From positions 11,410,001 to 11,474,000 of the forward strand of contig NC_088314.1 in assembly GCF_910592395.1 (NCBI RefSeq): 64,000 nt of DNA. Reading direction: 5' to 3'. This DNA is from Lineus longissimus. Taxonomy: Eukaryota; Nemertea; Pilidiophora; Heteronemertea; Lineidae. The notes beneath the pieces are model-generated. The model did not search any database. It saw only the letters and a program-made list of their open reading frames with translations, and was not told the DNA's origin. Shown here in pieces: positions 10,215 through 19,696 of the stretch; position 1 is the first letter of the stretch; each line of letters opens with the position of its first letter. The translations under genes were made by a program, and so were the position numbers.

Positions 10215-11219
10215 AAAATCCAAAAACCTTAAAAATGTGATTATTCCTTAACTTCTTGCCCGATTGCCACCAATTTGTTATCATGGGTACATCTAACCAC
10301 CATACAGTATATGTCACACAGGTTTTTAATTTGACCTTCTTGTCAAGGTCACAGAGGTCAAATGGCTTAAATTCGCCGTTAGGCCGTACACTATGGCACG
10401 TTTCTTAACTGCAATGACTATTGATCACAAATTAAGTACACATGTACCCCTTGGGCAGGTGATCTCAGGTACCGAAGTTTAGTGCGATCTAATTTGCCGT
10501 TTGGCCTCCAGGGAGGGGGCCAAATCCTAAATTCTTCAAAATGCCATTATTCCTAGTAATTACTTGCCCGATTGGCACCAATTTTATATCATAGGTACAT
10601 CTAATTCTAACAACCATTCAATGTGTCACCCGGGTCTTCTTTGATTTCACCTACTTTTCAAGGTCACAGAGGTTGAATGTACTGTGAATTGGCTATTTTG
10701 GGGAAATTGTAATTGCTTAGACCTACATCAAACCTAACACTACATGACACAATACCATGCTCTTTATCCATCTTTCCTCCACATGAGGTGAGCACAATGG
10801 CCCTGGCCATTTCATTTGATTTATTTGGTGCCATAGATTTAATTAGGCGGCCATCTTGGAAATCGTTTTTTGCCGATTGCTGTAGTGTAACGAGTGATGA
10901 AATTGTTATGGTCAGGTGGATGTGTCTACATCACATATCACCCTGGTTTGTTATTTGACCTACCTGTCAGGGTCACTGAGGTCAAAGTTAAAAATATATT
11001 CACCATTGTCATGGAGTGGCACATTTCTTCACTATTATTTTCACCTAGACTCTACAAGCTTGGAACCACAAGTCTCGGATTTACCACTTGGCCAGGGCCG
11101 GCTCTGAACTGGTCACAGATGCATGTATGAATTATGAGAGACCTACATACTGTAGCACTTTCTGTAACTGTCTACTAAAAATACTTACAGTGAGCACAAT
11201 GGCCCCTGGCCGTTTCATT
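9690..11219 (+). repeat. Family R copy 2, near full length
   Basis: It starts with AGCTCACCTCTTAGCAGAGG, which folds as a small hairpin with the following TGAGC. It continues into a long CGTCGTC run (about 9735-9783), then monomers spaced ~301 bp (motif positions 9902, 10203 and a degenerate one near 10504). Internal tail-like sequence appears at 10786-10815. The copy ends with GTGAGCACAATGGCCCCTGG...TTTCATT at 11189-11219. The ends are inverted relative to each other (GCTCACC versus GGTGAGC), as in a TIR element. One exact DR3 (AGGTCACAGAGGTCA) lies at 10346-10360. Confidence 0.85.
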
Positions 11220-11540
11220 ATTTAATGTGTATTGTGATGATGTCATGATCGTGCCATGCTGTTTGATGAAAGAACCACATGTATGTATTTTTGGATGACC
11301 TTCATGTAAAAGGGTGTGCTTTCTTGAGGATAAATGAATATAAAAGGACATTGTGCCTCGCTGGTAGTTCTTGGTCACAGATTTTTGAGTTTCATTGGAG
11401 TGATTGCGACTTGTCGCCAGAGGACGCCTTGGATTATGGGTATTTAGAGGACCGTACTCGTGACCCAGAGAGTAGTAGGTGGGCAAGAATAGGAAGACCT
11501 TGACCTACTTTCTGAGGTGATGGTTGAGCTGAGGTGAGGT
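11220..11540. other. Spacer between family R copy 2 and the inverted arm
   Basis: A short open frame near 11279-11503 is acidic (DCDLSPEDALDYGYLEDRTR) and unrecognised. The block GGTGGGCAAGAATAGGAAG near 11479 recurs near 23725. No promoter or RNA gene seen. Confidence 0.4.
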
Positions 11541-12256
11541 TGGGTTATTGTTCTGACTTTTGGTTGGTTTGATGGTTGGTTCCATAAAGGCAGCACACAT
11601 CATCGTTGCACGTAGAGAGTTGCAGAGAGGTGTGTTCACGTTGAGCATGTGAAGCCAAGTGTGAAATTTTACCGCTTCAACTTCTGTAGAAAATATTCTT
11701 ATTGGCTGGCATAAATGGATGGCATTCTATTGGGTGATATTGGAATGCGTCATCTCTGATTGGCTGTAAGATTTATTCCTAACCTGATTGGTCAAGAGCA
11801 TTTGTTGATAAATCCCATCATCTGATTGGCTGGTGTTTGAATTTTGAATGCTGTTTTGGTATTGGTTGTTCAGAATTCCTGACTGACCTTCAACAAAACT
11901 TAACAGCATAGTTATTGATTCTGCAAAAGTGTAGATTGTCTGCCACAGTTTTGAATTGATGTTGATTTTTTTGGCATCATCCTGAATGACAATGAGGGCA
12001 CTGTCTTTATCCTCCTTCACTGAGATTGTTATATCGGGGGTCAAATGCATGGTCATGTTTGTTGACTTCCTGGTTGATCTCTTGGTTGAATCATTATTTG
12101 TCCTCCGCCTTTTCACATTTTTTCGGTGTATGGGAGGCATCTCCTGATGCAGTTGCATACAATTGTCCCCTCTGTGCCACAATCTGCGTCTCTGCCATTG
12201 TGTTGGTGTACATATTAGCAAGGCCACAATACACATTGATTCACCGTGCATCATTG
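11541..12256 (-). repeat. Left arm of a ~0.7-kb inverted repeat
   Basis: This arm is the reverse complement, with scattered differences, of 19010-19696. The outer tip TGGGTTATTGTTCTGAC at 11541 corresponds to GTCAGAACAATAACCCA ending at 19696. Similarity runs inward to the ACACAATGGCAGAG region. No matching 6-bp target duplication is visible outside the tips, so the true element ends may lie elsewhere or be eroded. Confidence 0.88.
11727..12254 (-). CDS. Small arm-encoded protein, left copy
   Basis: An open frame of 175 codons on the minus strand within the left arm. It is the inverted copy of the plus-strand frame in the right arm (19163-19510). The conserved middle contains TMHLTPDITISVKEDKDSAL and KLWQTIYTFAESITML. 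An Asn/Gln/Ser-rich tail (QNSNTSQSD) follows. The first ~60 residues are basic (RKNVKRRRTNNDSTKRSTRK). I do not recognise the family. Its position next to the Polinton protease suggests a small element-encoded protein that became duplicated because it lies in the arm. The left copy is continuous over a longer stretch than the right. Confidence 0.45.
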   Translation of the reverse strand: MMHGESMCIVALLICTPTQWQRRRLWHRGDNCMQLHQEMPPIHRKNVKRRRTNNDSTKRSTRKSTNMTMHLTPDITISVKEDKDSALIVIQDDAKKININSKLWQTIYTFAESITMLLSFVEGQSGILNNQYQNSIQNSNTSQSDDGIYQQMLLTNQVRNKSYSQSEMTHSNITQ

Positions 12257-12416
12257 CGTCGCGTCACGATTTCAAGGCAGGTCACTAACTTCAAATGTAA
12301 ATAGCTCTAAAACTGTTTCGTGCATCGTAATAAAAATTATACCATCGTAATCTCAGTTTTTCTCTTCATATTGTCCTTTCATACTGATAAAATCCTCAAA
12401 TTATTACTGTGCCGAT

Positions 12417-12647
12417 TTGCGAACGGAACTTTGGATTGTGTGTAAAATCGGCGACGTGAAAGTTGTGCGGGAATGTCGCGGCTTTTCGAGGGCCGTTCGT
12501 TTGATATCCTGTGATCCTTCAAAAAGCCGCGGGCCTTCTCCTTATTTGGCTGAGATGAAATTTAAGGATGCAGAAGAAGGGACCAATGAGAACCCCCAGA
12601 AAAAGTACCAAGTCATTCCGTTCCCGATTTTTTTAGATTTTGACACG
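12417..12647 (+). other. Candidate first exon
   Basis: An open plus-strand stretch ends at a strong donor (ACG|GTAAGT at 12648). An ATG at 12555 gives 31 codons ending in phase 0 (MKFKDAEEGTNENPQKKYQ, then VIPFPIFLDFDT). It could be the 5' exon of the hAT-like gene that follows. However, the best acceptor before 13746 (TTTTTTAG at 13732) would put the next exon out of frame. I do not recognise the protein. Confidence 0.3.
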
Positions 12648-13533
12648 GTAAGTTCAGTCTTCATTTCCATCTCCGTGTTTCGAAAACAATGAAATATCTG
12701 CTCAAAGCACATCGACACGCTAACAAAACAACTCACAGTGATTACGCCTATGTAAATTATATAAACATTGCACACGTTTTAGATCCGCGGATATTGATTT
12801 TGTTGGCGAAGACCCTCCAAAAAACTGAAAGATTTTGACGTAAATGTTACTTGTTTGTGATGACGGCGAACGATCCTGCCGCCATGATGAAATTCCTGGA
12901 AAGACCTGTCAATCAGCTCTGACGCTGCACACGTCACGGCTGGCTCGCCGTTAATTGGTGGATGAGCGAGATGGCGCGACGTTCATTGGCCGACAATTTA
13001 ACGTCACCGATCGCGTAAACATAAACCCACGTGGGTTGGGTGATCGCACGTGGGATGATCTTGCTGGGTAGAACCTCTTATTACTTCGTTATTATTGAAA
13101 TAATTCACGATCATTAATGATATAGTGTGATCATATGAAAATACCACGGCTTCACTGCTCACACATGTTGCATTATTTTCAATATTTCGGCACTGTTGCT
13201 GTCAAAAATATCCTGGTTTTAAACTGTCACTGTTAAAGGTCACTAAATATCCATGACGTCAGATACATGCATAAACAGCGGGGCCCGGATCATGTATATT
13301 CAGAAGACGTCAATGTTTTCATTATATTTATGTGAGCTGGGTTTGGAAGGACTGTTTACAAACATCAGCTTATTGGGAATGATGGTTACTCATTGCCTGA
13401 AGACCTACTGACGAAACTAAGACCCCCACTACAAAAACAAGACCCAACATTAAAACAAAGACCATCTCACTTCTGCATCAAGATCCCATGTCTAAACTTG
13501 AGACCATAAAGACTATACCTAGAAGACTAAACT
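12648..13533. other. Non-coding, promoter-like GC islands
   Basis: Contains E-box-like CCCACGTGGG near 13025 and GCACGTGGG near 13046, and short CpG-rich blocks. Around 13400-13500 there is a purine-rich run with repeated AAGACC words. No coding region seen. It may be the 5' intron or promoter region of the next gene. Confidence 0.35.
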
Positions 13534-13700
13534 TGATATTGAGCTCCATGCTCCCCGGTGGCCAGGGAATGGCCACAGGGGGGAACCCCTGCCCAAATTT
13601 TCAATTTTTTTATAACTTGATATTGAGCTTCATGCTCCCCGGTGGCCAGGGAATGGCCACGGGGGGGGGGGGGGGGGGGGTATAGCCCTGTCCAAATTTT
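13534..13700. repeat. Two-copy ~85-bp tandem repeat with a poly-G run
   Basis: The unit CTTGATATTGAGCTYCATGC + TCCCCGGTGGCCAGGGAATGG occurs twice. Each copy contains the small palindrome TGGCCAGGGAATGGCCA. The second copy is followed by an uninterrupted run of about 18 G (near 13662-13680), a likely site of length polymorphism. Confidence 0.8.
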
Positions 13701-13745
13701 CAAATATCTAAGGGTTAGTTTGGATTTTTTAGGTGTTCTTTCATC

Positions 13746-16063
13746 ATGTTGACCATTGGGGAAGTTTGGAAAATCGTCAGAGATGGAAAAGGGTCAGTTG
13801 GAGCAGTTGCAGCACAGCTTGGTTTTGATTTCAAATCATTTAAGAACGAAATAGCAAAGATCAAGAAAAAAAGAGAACGGTTGAGAACTTCAAAAAAGTA
13901 CCCAGAGCTGAAGGAGTATGAGGCACAACCTTTTGATTTAGGTGAGTTAAGTTAATTAGTAGTACCATGGAGGTATTATAAATAAAATAAATTATTAATA
14001 CCTCCATGGTAGTACATGAGTATGGCAGTATGTTACTCCTTATAGTTCAAGGTCCGGGGTTCAAGGACTCAACATAAGTGATATCCAGTTGCAATCTACA
14101 ATGTAGAAATAGCAATTAACAGATAGATAAAGTAAAGACCACCACAGGGGATTTGCAAAACTCAAACAATCTTTTTTTGCAGTGATGCAAGCTTCTAACG
14201 GCAGCACAGCAGAGGATGTTGGAAATGCTGAAGATGATCAGCCAGAAGTTGGTGACGTTGACGATGACCAGTCTGTTGCTACACATTCCTGTAAGTGCTA
14301 GAAGTAAAATGTTAGTACTTCATTAAAAATAACTTGACCACGTGTGTTGGTAAGATAAAGATACACTGACATTGTACTATTGTAATTTAATCTAATTGAA
14401 GAAGATACAGCAAACAAGGAAGAGTATTCAGTATAGTCATCTTTATTACAGTGATTGAAACTGACAGTGGTCGAGAAGAGCGACCTATGGATGAGGCGGA
14501 ACCTCCTACTGTTTTGGAATTGCTTCCTTTGAGGGTTGATGATGACTCAGATAAAAGTAAGTATAACTGTATCCGACACTATAACCGATAATCTGTCTCA
14601 TAAATAGCTGTGCAAATTTGCTTGAAGGCCTTCTTCTTTGTTAACTGTAATGTCTGTCCTACAGCATGTTAATGAGAGTTGGACAATACAATGTAGTTGA
14701 AGTTTTAAGTATGATTTTATATTTTTACACTTGACTCTGGCCTCCCTAAATGGCAGTCTCTACTTAGAGGATGACTGGCAAGTGTCCTGTTCTCTTTCCA
14801 GATGCTGCTGTCACTAACAACCTGCTCATGAAACATAGAGCCAAGCAGAATCTTAATTTCATCAAAACTCTTGATGGTCATATCACGGAAAAGAAGCGGA
14901 CTTTAAAAGAGTTGCAGAGAAAAGCCAATGCATTAACTGGAAAGTACAAGAAATATAATGTTGATCAAAGGGAAGAAAATGCCAAGAAAAACTACATGGA
15001 GCTTTGTTCTAAGCGAATCAGTTTACGGAAAGCTACCAGCAATCTTGATGATGCCAATGAGAGAATCCAGGTTTTGACTGAGGCAAACAGTCAACTTCAA
15101 GACAAAGTGGAAGCCCTTGAAAAAAGCGTATCTGAACTTGAGACAAAATTGCGAAAGAAAAAGAAGCGAGTGAACCGCAAGAAAAAGGAACATCGAAAGA
15201 AGAATAGAAAGAAACTAGATGAAGTGAAAATCAAACTCCAACAGACAGAAAAGGCTCTAGAAGTTGCGAATGACGTCATTAAAGAACTTGAGGAGACTTC
15301 AACTGCCTCGCAGCTTGACATGAAAGCAGGAAAGGAGTTTTCAACTCAGACCCGCCAAGCTGTCATGAACCTTACAGCTCTAGAAATAGCTGCACAAAAA
15401 ATTCCACTGGTTATACAGTCAGTAGCAGCAGATCTGTTTAAAATCTCCATCCCAAATTCCCAATTGCCAAGCAGGACACTGGTACAAAATATTGTGACAG
15501 AGAGTCACTATATTGCAAAAAGAATTATCTCTGATAAACTTGAGAATGTAAACAGCTGGGGCTCAGGGACTGACGGAACTTCTCGAAGGAAGGTGAAAAT
15601 CCTTGACACTGCCATTCAGTTGTCAACAGGGGATAACATTTCTCTCGGGTTTACAAGAGTGGCCAGTGAGACTGGTGTTGCCATCTCATCAAATCTCCAA
15701 AAAGCTGTGAATGAATTGGCGGAAGTCAGCACACACAAAGTTGAAGGTGGCACTTCACAGCAGTATATCAGTGATACCCTTCAAAAACTGTCGTTTACCA
15801 TGAGTGACAGGGCGGCCAATGAGAAAAAAGCTGCCAGGCTCATTGACAAATGGTGTGAAGAATCCCTGCCCCTTGATGGTGAGGAACGTGGTCAAGGGCA
15901 TTCATTCCATTGTATGGCCCATGTTCTCTTGGGATTTATGAGTGGCTGCACAGAAGCATTGAAAACTCTGGAATCTGAAATAGTTCTAGTCCATGGCAAA
16001 CTTGGACGAAATAAATGTCCAGTGATGAACTGGAATCTCACACGGACGTTGACGGTACCCTAG
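13746..16063 (+). CDS. hAT-like (RNase H-fold) protein with N-terminal coiled coil, four visible coding exons
   Basis: Coding exons 13746-13941, 14183-14290, 14452-14556 and 14802-16063 join at canonical GT-AG sites, and every junction keeps phase 1. Exons 2 and 3 are acidic linkers. Counting from 14771, the last exon has a long coiled coil (residues ~24-190) with a Lys/Arg-rich, NLS-like run at 128-148. A C-terminal domain follows, with D268 in GTDGTSRR, D346 in MSDRAANEKKA and a CxxH pair (C381, H384) in HCMAH. The D..N then CxxH order is that of hAT transposases. The frame stops soon after HGKLGRNK; an RNase H-fold nuclease usually needs a later Glu, so the C-terminus may be truncated or continue through an unseen splice. 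The ATG at 13746 is the first in frame; an upstream exon is possible. It lies inside the Polinton-derived element yet has introns and intact frames, unlike its neighbours. Confidence 0.65.
13964..14010. repeat. Short palindrome in intron 1 of the hAT-like gene
   Basis: ACCATGGAGGTATTA at 13964-13978 pairs perfectly with TAATACCTCCATGGT at 13996-14010 around an AT-rich 17-base loop. It may be a miniature hairpin element or chance; it lies just after the exon donor. Confidence 0.7.
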
Positions 16064-17007
16064 ATGAAGTTCGTACAAGCAGAAGGTGGGATATATTTGG
16101 ACACTCTGTGCCTAAACCTGAAATAATATATTTTTCCCAAGTTGTCATCATTTACATTGTGGTTATCACATGTCTTGTCAATATAAGCTACGGTAGCGAG
16201 GACAAGGCTGTATTCATTTCAATTTTGTGTAGCTGCCAAATCCCACTCTTCCATCTGATAATCACCTACCTTCTACTGATAACATATTTACTATTCCATA
16301 CTGAACGTGAGTTTTAATGTAGATCACTTCTATGTTACACTACCCAGTAACAGTTCCATGAAGTTTTTTCCGAACAATACCAAATCACATTTCACCACCA
16401 AACTAGAAATTTGAAATTTGCTTGTCAGCAAATTTGATAGCCCCCACGGGCCCACACAGTACACGTATGGAGGAGTGAAGTCTATTCCGTTTCGCGGATG
16501 ATCTATTTCCGGACAAACACGCTCGCGCTTTCTTAAAATCACACGCTCAATAGCATTTAAACAGCACCCTAACCTTTTCAGATGGGCAGGATGGATCATC
16601 GATAAGCATTTAAGGCTATTCCTTTATTTTATTCCTACATTCAACTGTCGTTCTTTGCTCAAAATACTCGACAGTTCGCCACTTCGGCAAAGAGATACCG
16701 CCACCATGATGCATGAGGATATGACGTCACCATTACGGGGTGGAGCTTGTGCTAATGTAGGTGTGATTGACAGAATTGCGTCGGAGATTTGAAAGCAAAT
16801 CAGAAAATCGGCGCATAAAAACGCTTCAAAGTCATTAAAAAATTATCCTAATTTTGAAAAAATCTTTGCCAGGTGCACTAGATCGAGTTTAGTTTGATGG
16901 GACAGGAGTGACAGTTTTTCAGTTGAAATAGCAGTTTTGCTGGACTACCTCCGTAATATAACCTGGGAAGAATGCAGAAGCCTAGTACCTTCTCCTAGTA
17001 ATCTCAA
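16064..17007. other. Spacer between hAT-like gene and Polinton capsid genes
   Basis: An open frame at 16015-16317 overlaps the end of the hAT-like gene in another frame. It ends in a hydrophobic, low-complexity stretch (LFHLIITYLLLITYLLF in part); I regard it as chance or read-through. A CpG-bearing block with a CRE-like TGACGTCA lies near 16721. Nothing else recognised. Confidence 0.35.
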
Positions 17008-17042
17008 TATAGACCCCACATTTTTTGTATGTGGGGTCTATA
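17008..17042. repeat. 13-bp hairpin at the broken start of the penton-like gene
   Basis: TATAGACCCCACA (17008-17020) and TGTGGGGTCTATA (17030-17042) are perfect inverted repeats around a 9-base T-rich loop. The Polinton coding similarity begins immediately after. The hairpin may be the end of a small inserted element that removed the gene's start. Confidence 0.75.
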
Positions 17043-17709
17043 ATTAAGCAATAGCATCCAATTTGATTCCGCTGATAATTGGGAAGTTGGTCTGGCTGAA
17101 ATACAGTTTCCAAAGACATGGTATAATATCACAAACGAAAACAACCGTTTTGCAGTACTATTGCCATCAGATAATGACCCTACATTACATGCATGGTCAA
17201 CATTTACCATTCCAGAGGGGCATTATGACTCAATTATGCAGCTGACAACGACAATCAACGATTTGATTCCCGATACAAATATTAAGTTGATATACAAATC
17301 ACTGACCCAAAAAGTGTATTTTGAAGTAGGTAATAAGAGAGCCATTAGATTGATCAAAGATTTAACAAATGTCCTGGGCTTTCATCAGAATGATGTTGTT
17401 TTAACAGGAAATACAACCTCTGTGTTCCCAGCAGACCTCCAGGGAACATTTTACAGCATCTTTATTTACAGCGAATGTACTTCAGCACCAACTAGTAGGC
17501 GATTCCCACACACCACTGCTTAGAACAGTCACTACAAGTGGAAAACATGGTGACATTTCCAAAAATCCTACTCAGACATACATTATGCACCTGTGAGTAA
17601 AGCAACATTTGAGACCATTGAAGTGGATATTAGGACAAACACAGGCGATGCTGTGCCATTTGAAGACGGTCAGGTGTTAGTGAAACTTCACTTCAGACAA
17701 AAAGAATGA
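17043..17709 (+). pseudogene. Polinton/adintovirus-like minor capsid (penton) protein, broken
   Basis: Similarity begins with WEVGLAEIQFPKTWYNI, a motif I associate with the single-jelly-roll penton-like protein of Polintons. It continues through NVLGFHQNDVVLTGNT in one frame to a stop at 17521. The C-terminal signature (FETIEVDIRTNTGDAVPFED then GQVLVKLHFR) appears at about 17600-17709 in a different frame. At least one frameshift and loss of the N-terminus inactivate it. The role in a complete element is the capsid vertex. Family assignment is from memory of motif patterns. Confidence 0.65.
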
Positions 17710-18117
17710 GGCAACTGTATTGCTGTGACCCTAGTGTATATGATGATCATTATGCACAAAAAGGTGGTGGCCTCCCTGTTTTTGTGGGGTCTCGTTCACA
17801 ACAAGGTTATGGTTTGGGTGGTATATTTTCAAGCATAGCTAAAATGGCCCTCCCTGTATTGAAATCAGCTGCAAAATCAGCTGGAAAGACTATTTTGAAA
17901 ACAGGTGCGGAATTTTGCTGGGGATATCCTTGCTGGAAAATGTGTAAAGGATGCTGCAAAGCAAAGGGCATTGCAGGCTGGAAAAACAATGGGGAGAGAT
18001 TTCCTCTCAACTGCAACAGGGACATATTCAGGAACTTATCAAAAGTCGGCTCATAAAAAGCGTAAACACAGTGATCCATCACCCATTCCGCGAACTGTTA
18101 AGCGACGAAGAACATAA
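17706..18117 (+). pseudogene. Polinton small pVI/pX-like virion protein, frameshifted
   Basis: A small ORF begins right at the end of the penton relic. It contains GGGLPVFVGSRSQQGYGLGG then IFSSIAKMALPVLKSAAKSA, a glycine-rich start and an amphipathic helix seen in the small protein before the major capsid gene of Polintons. After about residue 66 the frame is shifted: the family-like continuation, ending in a basic tail (TVKRRRT), is in the frame at 17905-18117. The adenovirus analogues bind DNA and the capsid interior; that role is by analogy only. Confidence 0.55.
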
Positions 18118-18156
18118 AAAAAGAGGCACTCTGACGTATTTGATTAAGCGTACAAA

Positions 18157-18575
18157 ATGATACACATAGGCTCATGTGAGTGCACCAAAAGTGAGTTGGA
18201 GTTATTCTCATTACCACCCACTTTAACAAGCAATAGGGGGAAAAAATCATTTTCTCTGATGTCTGATGATGACACACAACTTCTTAAAATCTCAAAGGCT
18301 TTACCCTCTTCTCTGAAGTTGGGAAATTATTTGATGATTCTTTGAATGATATAACGAGAGAGGCATATAAAAATGGCTTTGCCCTTTGGGCATTTGATTT
18401 GACACCTGACCAGGAAGAGGGAACCCATTTAAATCTCGTCAAGGAGGGAAACCTCAGACTTGACATGACATTTTCTGAGGCCGGAGACGTAAATATTTCT
18501 GGCCTTGTTTATGATGAATTTGACAATGTTTTAGAGATTGACAGGGCCAGAAATATCATAAAAGATTTCAAATAA
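18157..18575 (+). pseudogene. Polinton major capsid protein, internally deleted
   Basis: The N-terminal signature IHIGSCECTKSELELFSLPP occurs at about 18160-18230. The C-terminal signature (FDLTPDQEEGTHLNLVKEGN, then VYDEFDNVLEIDRARNI) occurs at 18390-18575 in another frame and ends with TAA. Double-jelly-roll major capsid proteins of this group are several hundred residues, so most of the gene is missing between the two ends. This cannot encode a functional capsid. It lies between the pVI/pX-like relic and the protease, the usual order. Confidence 0.65.
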
Positions 18576-18576
18576 A

Positions 18577-18994
18577 CACCATACAACTTGAAGCTGTTGC
18601 AAAATACAATCGATGTCTAAAAAAACATTTTCAGGGGGTATTTCCCTTGGACATGATCCCAAAAAAGGTTGACCGATTTCATGCAGCATTCAATTTTAAC
18701 ACACATAGAAGTTCCAAACCAGGTGAACACTGGGTGGCTGTTTATTTCGAACATCCCCTATTTGCCTACTATTTTGACTCATTTGGTTTAAAACCTAAGA
18801 AACAGATACAACGTTTTTTGAATTCGAATTCAAACCAGTGGCTATATTCAACCAAATTCTTACAGAGTCCATTTTCTTTTCTCTGTGGTGGATATTGTAT
18901 ATATTTCCTTGTTCAAAAATGCCGTGGACACCCTTTCAAGTCAATTATATCGAGCTTTAAACATGACCTGCATAAAAATGATTATAAAGGATAG
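18577..18994 (+). pseudogene. Polinton adenovirus-type cysteine protease (PRO), N-terminally incomplete
   Basis: The frame is open from just past the major capsid stop; the first ATG is at 18647. Motifs fit the adenain/Ulp1-like maturation protease: GEHWVAVYF with the catalytic His, YYFDSFGL with the Asp, and SPFSFLCGGYCIYFL with the nucleophile Cys. The C-terminus ends at 18994 shortly before the right arm. No obvious start codon precedes the conserved part, so the N-terminus is missing or altered. The catalytic residues look intact, unlike the capsid genes. Confidence 0.65.
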
Positions 18995-19009
18995 TGTGAT
19001 TCACCAAAG

Positions 19010-19696
19010 CATGCATATGTACAGCAACACAATGGCAGAGGCGCAGATTGTGGCACAGAGGGGACAATTGTATGCAACTGCATCAGGAGATGCCTCCCAT
19101 ACACCGAAAAATGTGAAAAGGCGGAGGACAAATAATGATTCAACCAAGAGATCAACCAAGAATTGAAGAAGTCAACAAATTTGACCATGCATTTGACCCC
19201 CGATATAACAGTCTCAGTGAAGGAGGATAAAGACAGTGCCCTCATTGTCATTCAGGATGGTGCCAAAAAAATCATCATCAATTCAAAACTGTGGCAGACA
19301 ATCTACACTTTTGCAGAATCAATAACTATGCTGTTAAGTTTTGTTGAAGGTCAGTCAGGAATTCTGAACAACCAATACCAAAACAGCATTCAAAATTCAA
19401 ACACCAGCCAATCAGATGATGGGATTTATCAACAAACGCTCTTGACCAATCAGGTTAGGGATACGTCTTACAGCCAATCAGAGATGATGCATTCCAATAT
19501 CACCCAATAGAACGCCATCCATTTATGCCAGCCAATAAGAATATTTTCTACAGAAGTTGAAGCGGTAAAATTTCACACTTGGCTTCACATGCTCAACGTG
19601 AACACACCTCTCTGCAACTCTCTACGTGCAACAATGATGTGTGCTGCCTTTATGGAACCAACCAACAAACCAACCAAAAGTCAGAACAATAACCCA
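19010..19696 (+). repeat. Right arm of the ~0.7-kb inverted repeat
   Basis: Reverse complement of 11541-12256 with scattered substitutions. It carries the plus-strand copy of the small arm-encoded protein. Outside its tip the sequence is CCTGGAATTTCTTGATGG, unlike the outer flank of the left arm. Confidence 0.88.
19163..19510 (+). CDS. Small arm-encoded protein, right copy
   Basis: A 115-codon frame containing TMHLTPDITVSVKEDKDSAL and KLWQTIYTFAESITML, nearly identical to the left-arm copy. The basic N-terminal part seen in the left copy is here in a different frame (18885-19166 region), so this copy has a shift near 19163. Function unknown. Retention of the same protein in both arms is a consequence of the arm duplication. 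Confidence 0.4.
   Translation: MKKSTNLTMHLTPDITVSVKEDKDSALIVIQDGAKKIIINSKLWQTIYTFAESITMLLSFVEGQSGILNNQYQNSIQNSNTSQSDDGIYQQTLLTNQVRDTSYSQSEMMHSNITQ

Larger units (their letters stand above)
11541..19696. mobile_element. Polinton/adintovirus-derived element bounded by inverted arms, degenerate
   Basis: An 8.2-kb segment between the two inverted arms. Its right part carries, in order on the plus strand, broken copies of Polinton virion genes: penton-like minor capsid, a small pVI/pX-like protein, major capsid, and an adenovirus-type cysteine protease. I see no protein-primed DNA polymerase B, retroviral-type integrase or FtsK-like ATPase, which full Polintons of 15-20 kb carry. The left and middle part instead holds an intact multi-exon hAT-like gene. 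The element is therefore a deletion derivative, or a Polinton end that was inverted-duplicated and later received another gene. The capsid genes are damaged, so it should not make particles. Confidence 0.7.

Noticed and set aside
12026-12304. Plus-strand frame overlapping the left arm
   Set aside because: It is the antisense shadow of the minus-strand arm protein, which has an inverted homologue in the right arm.
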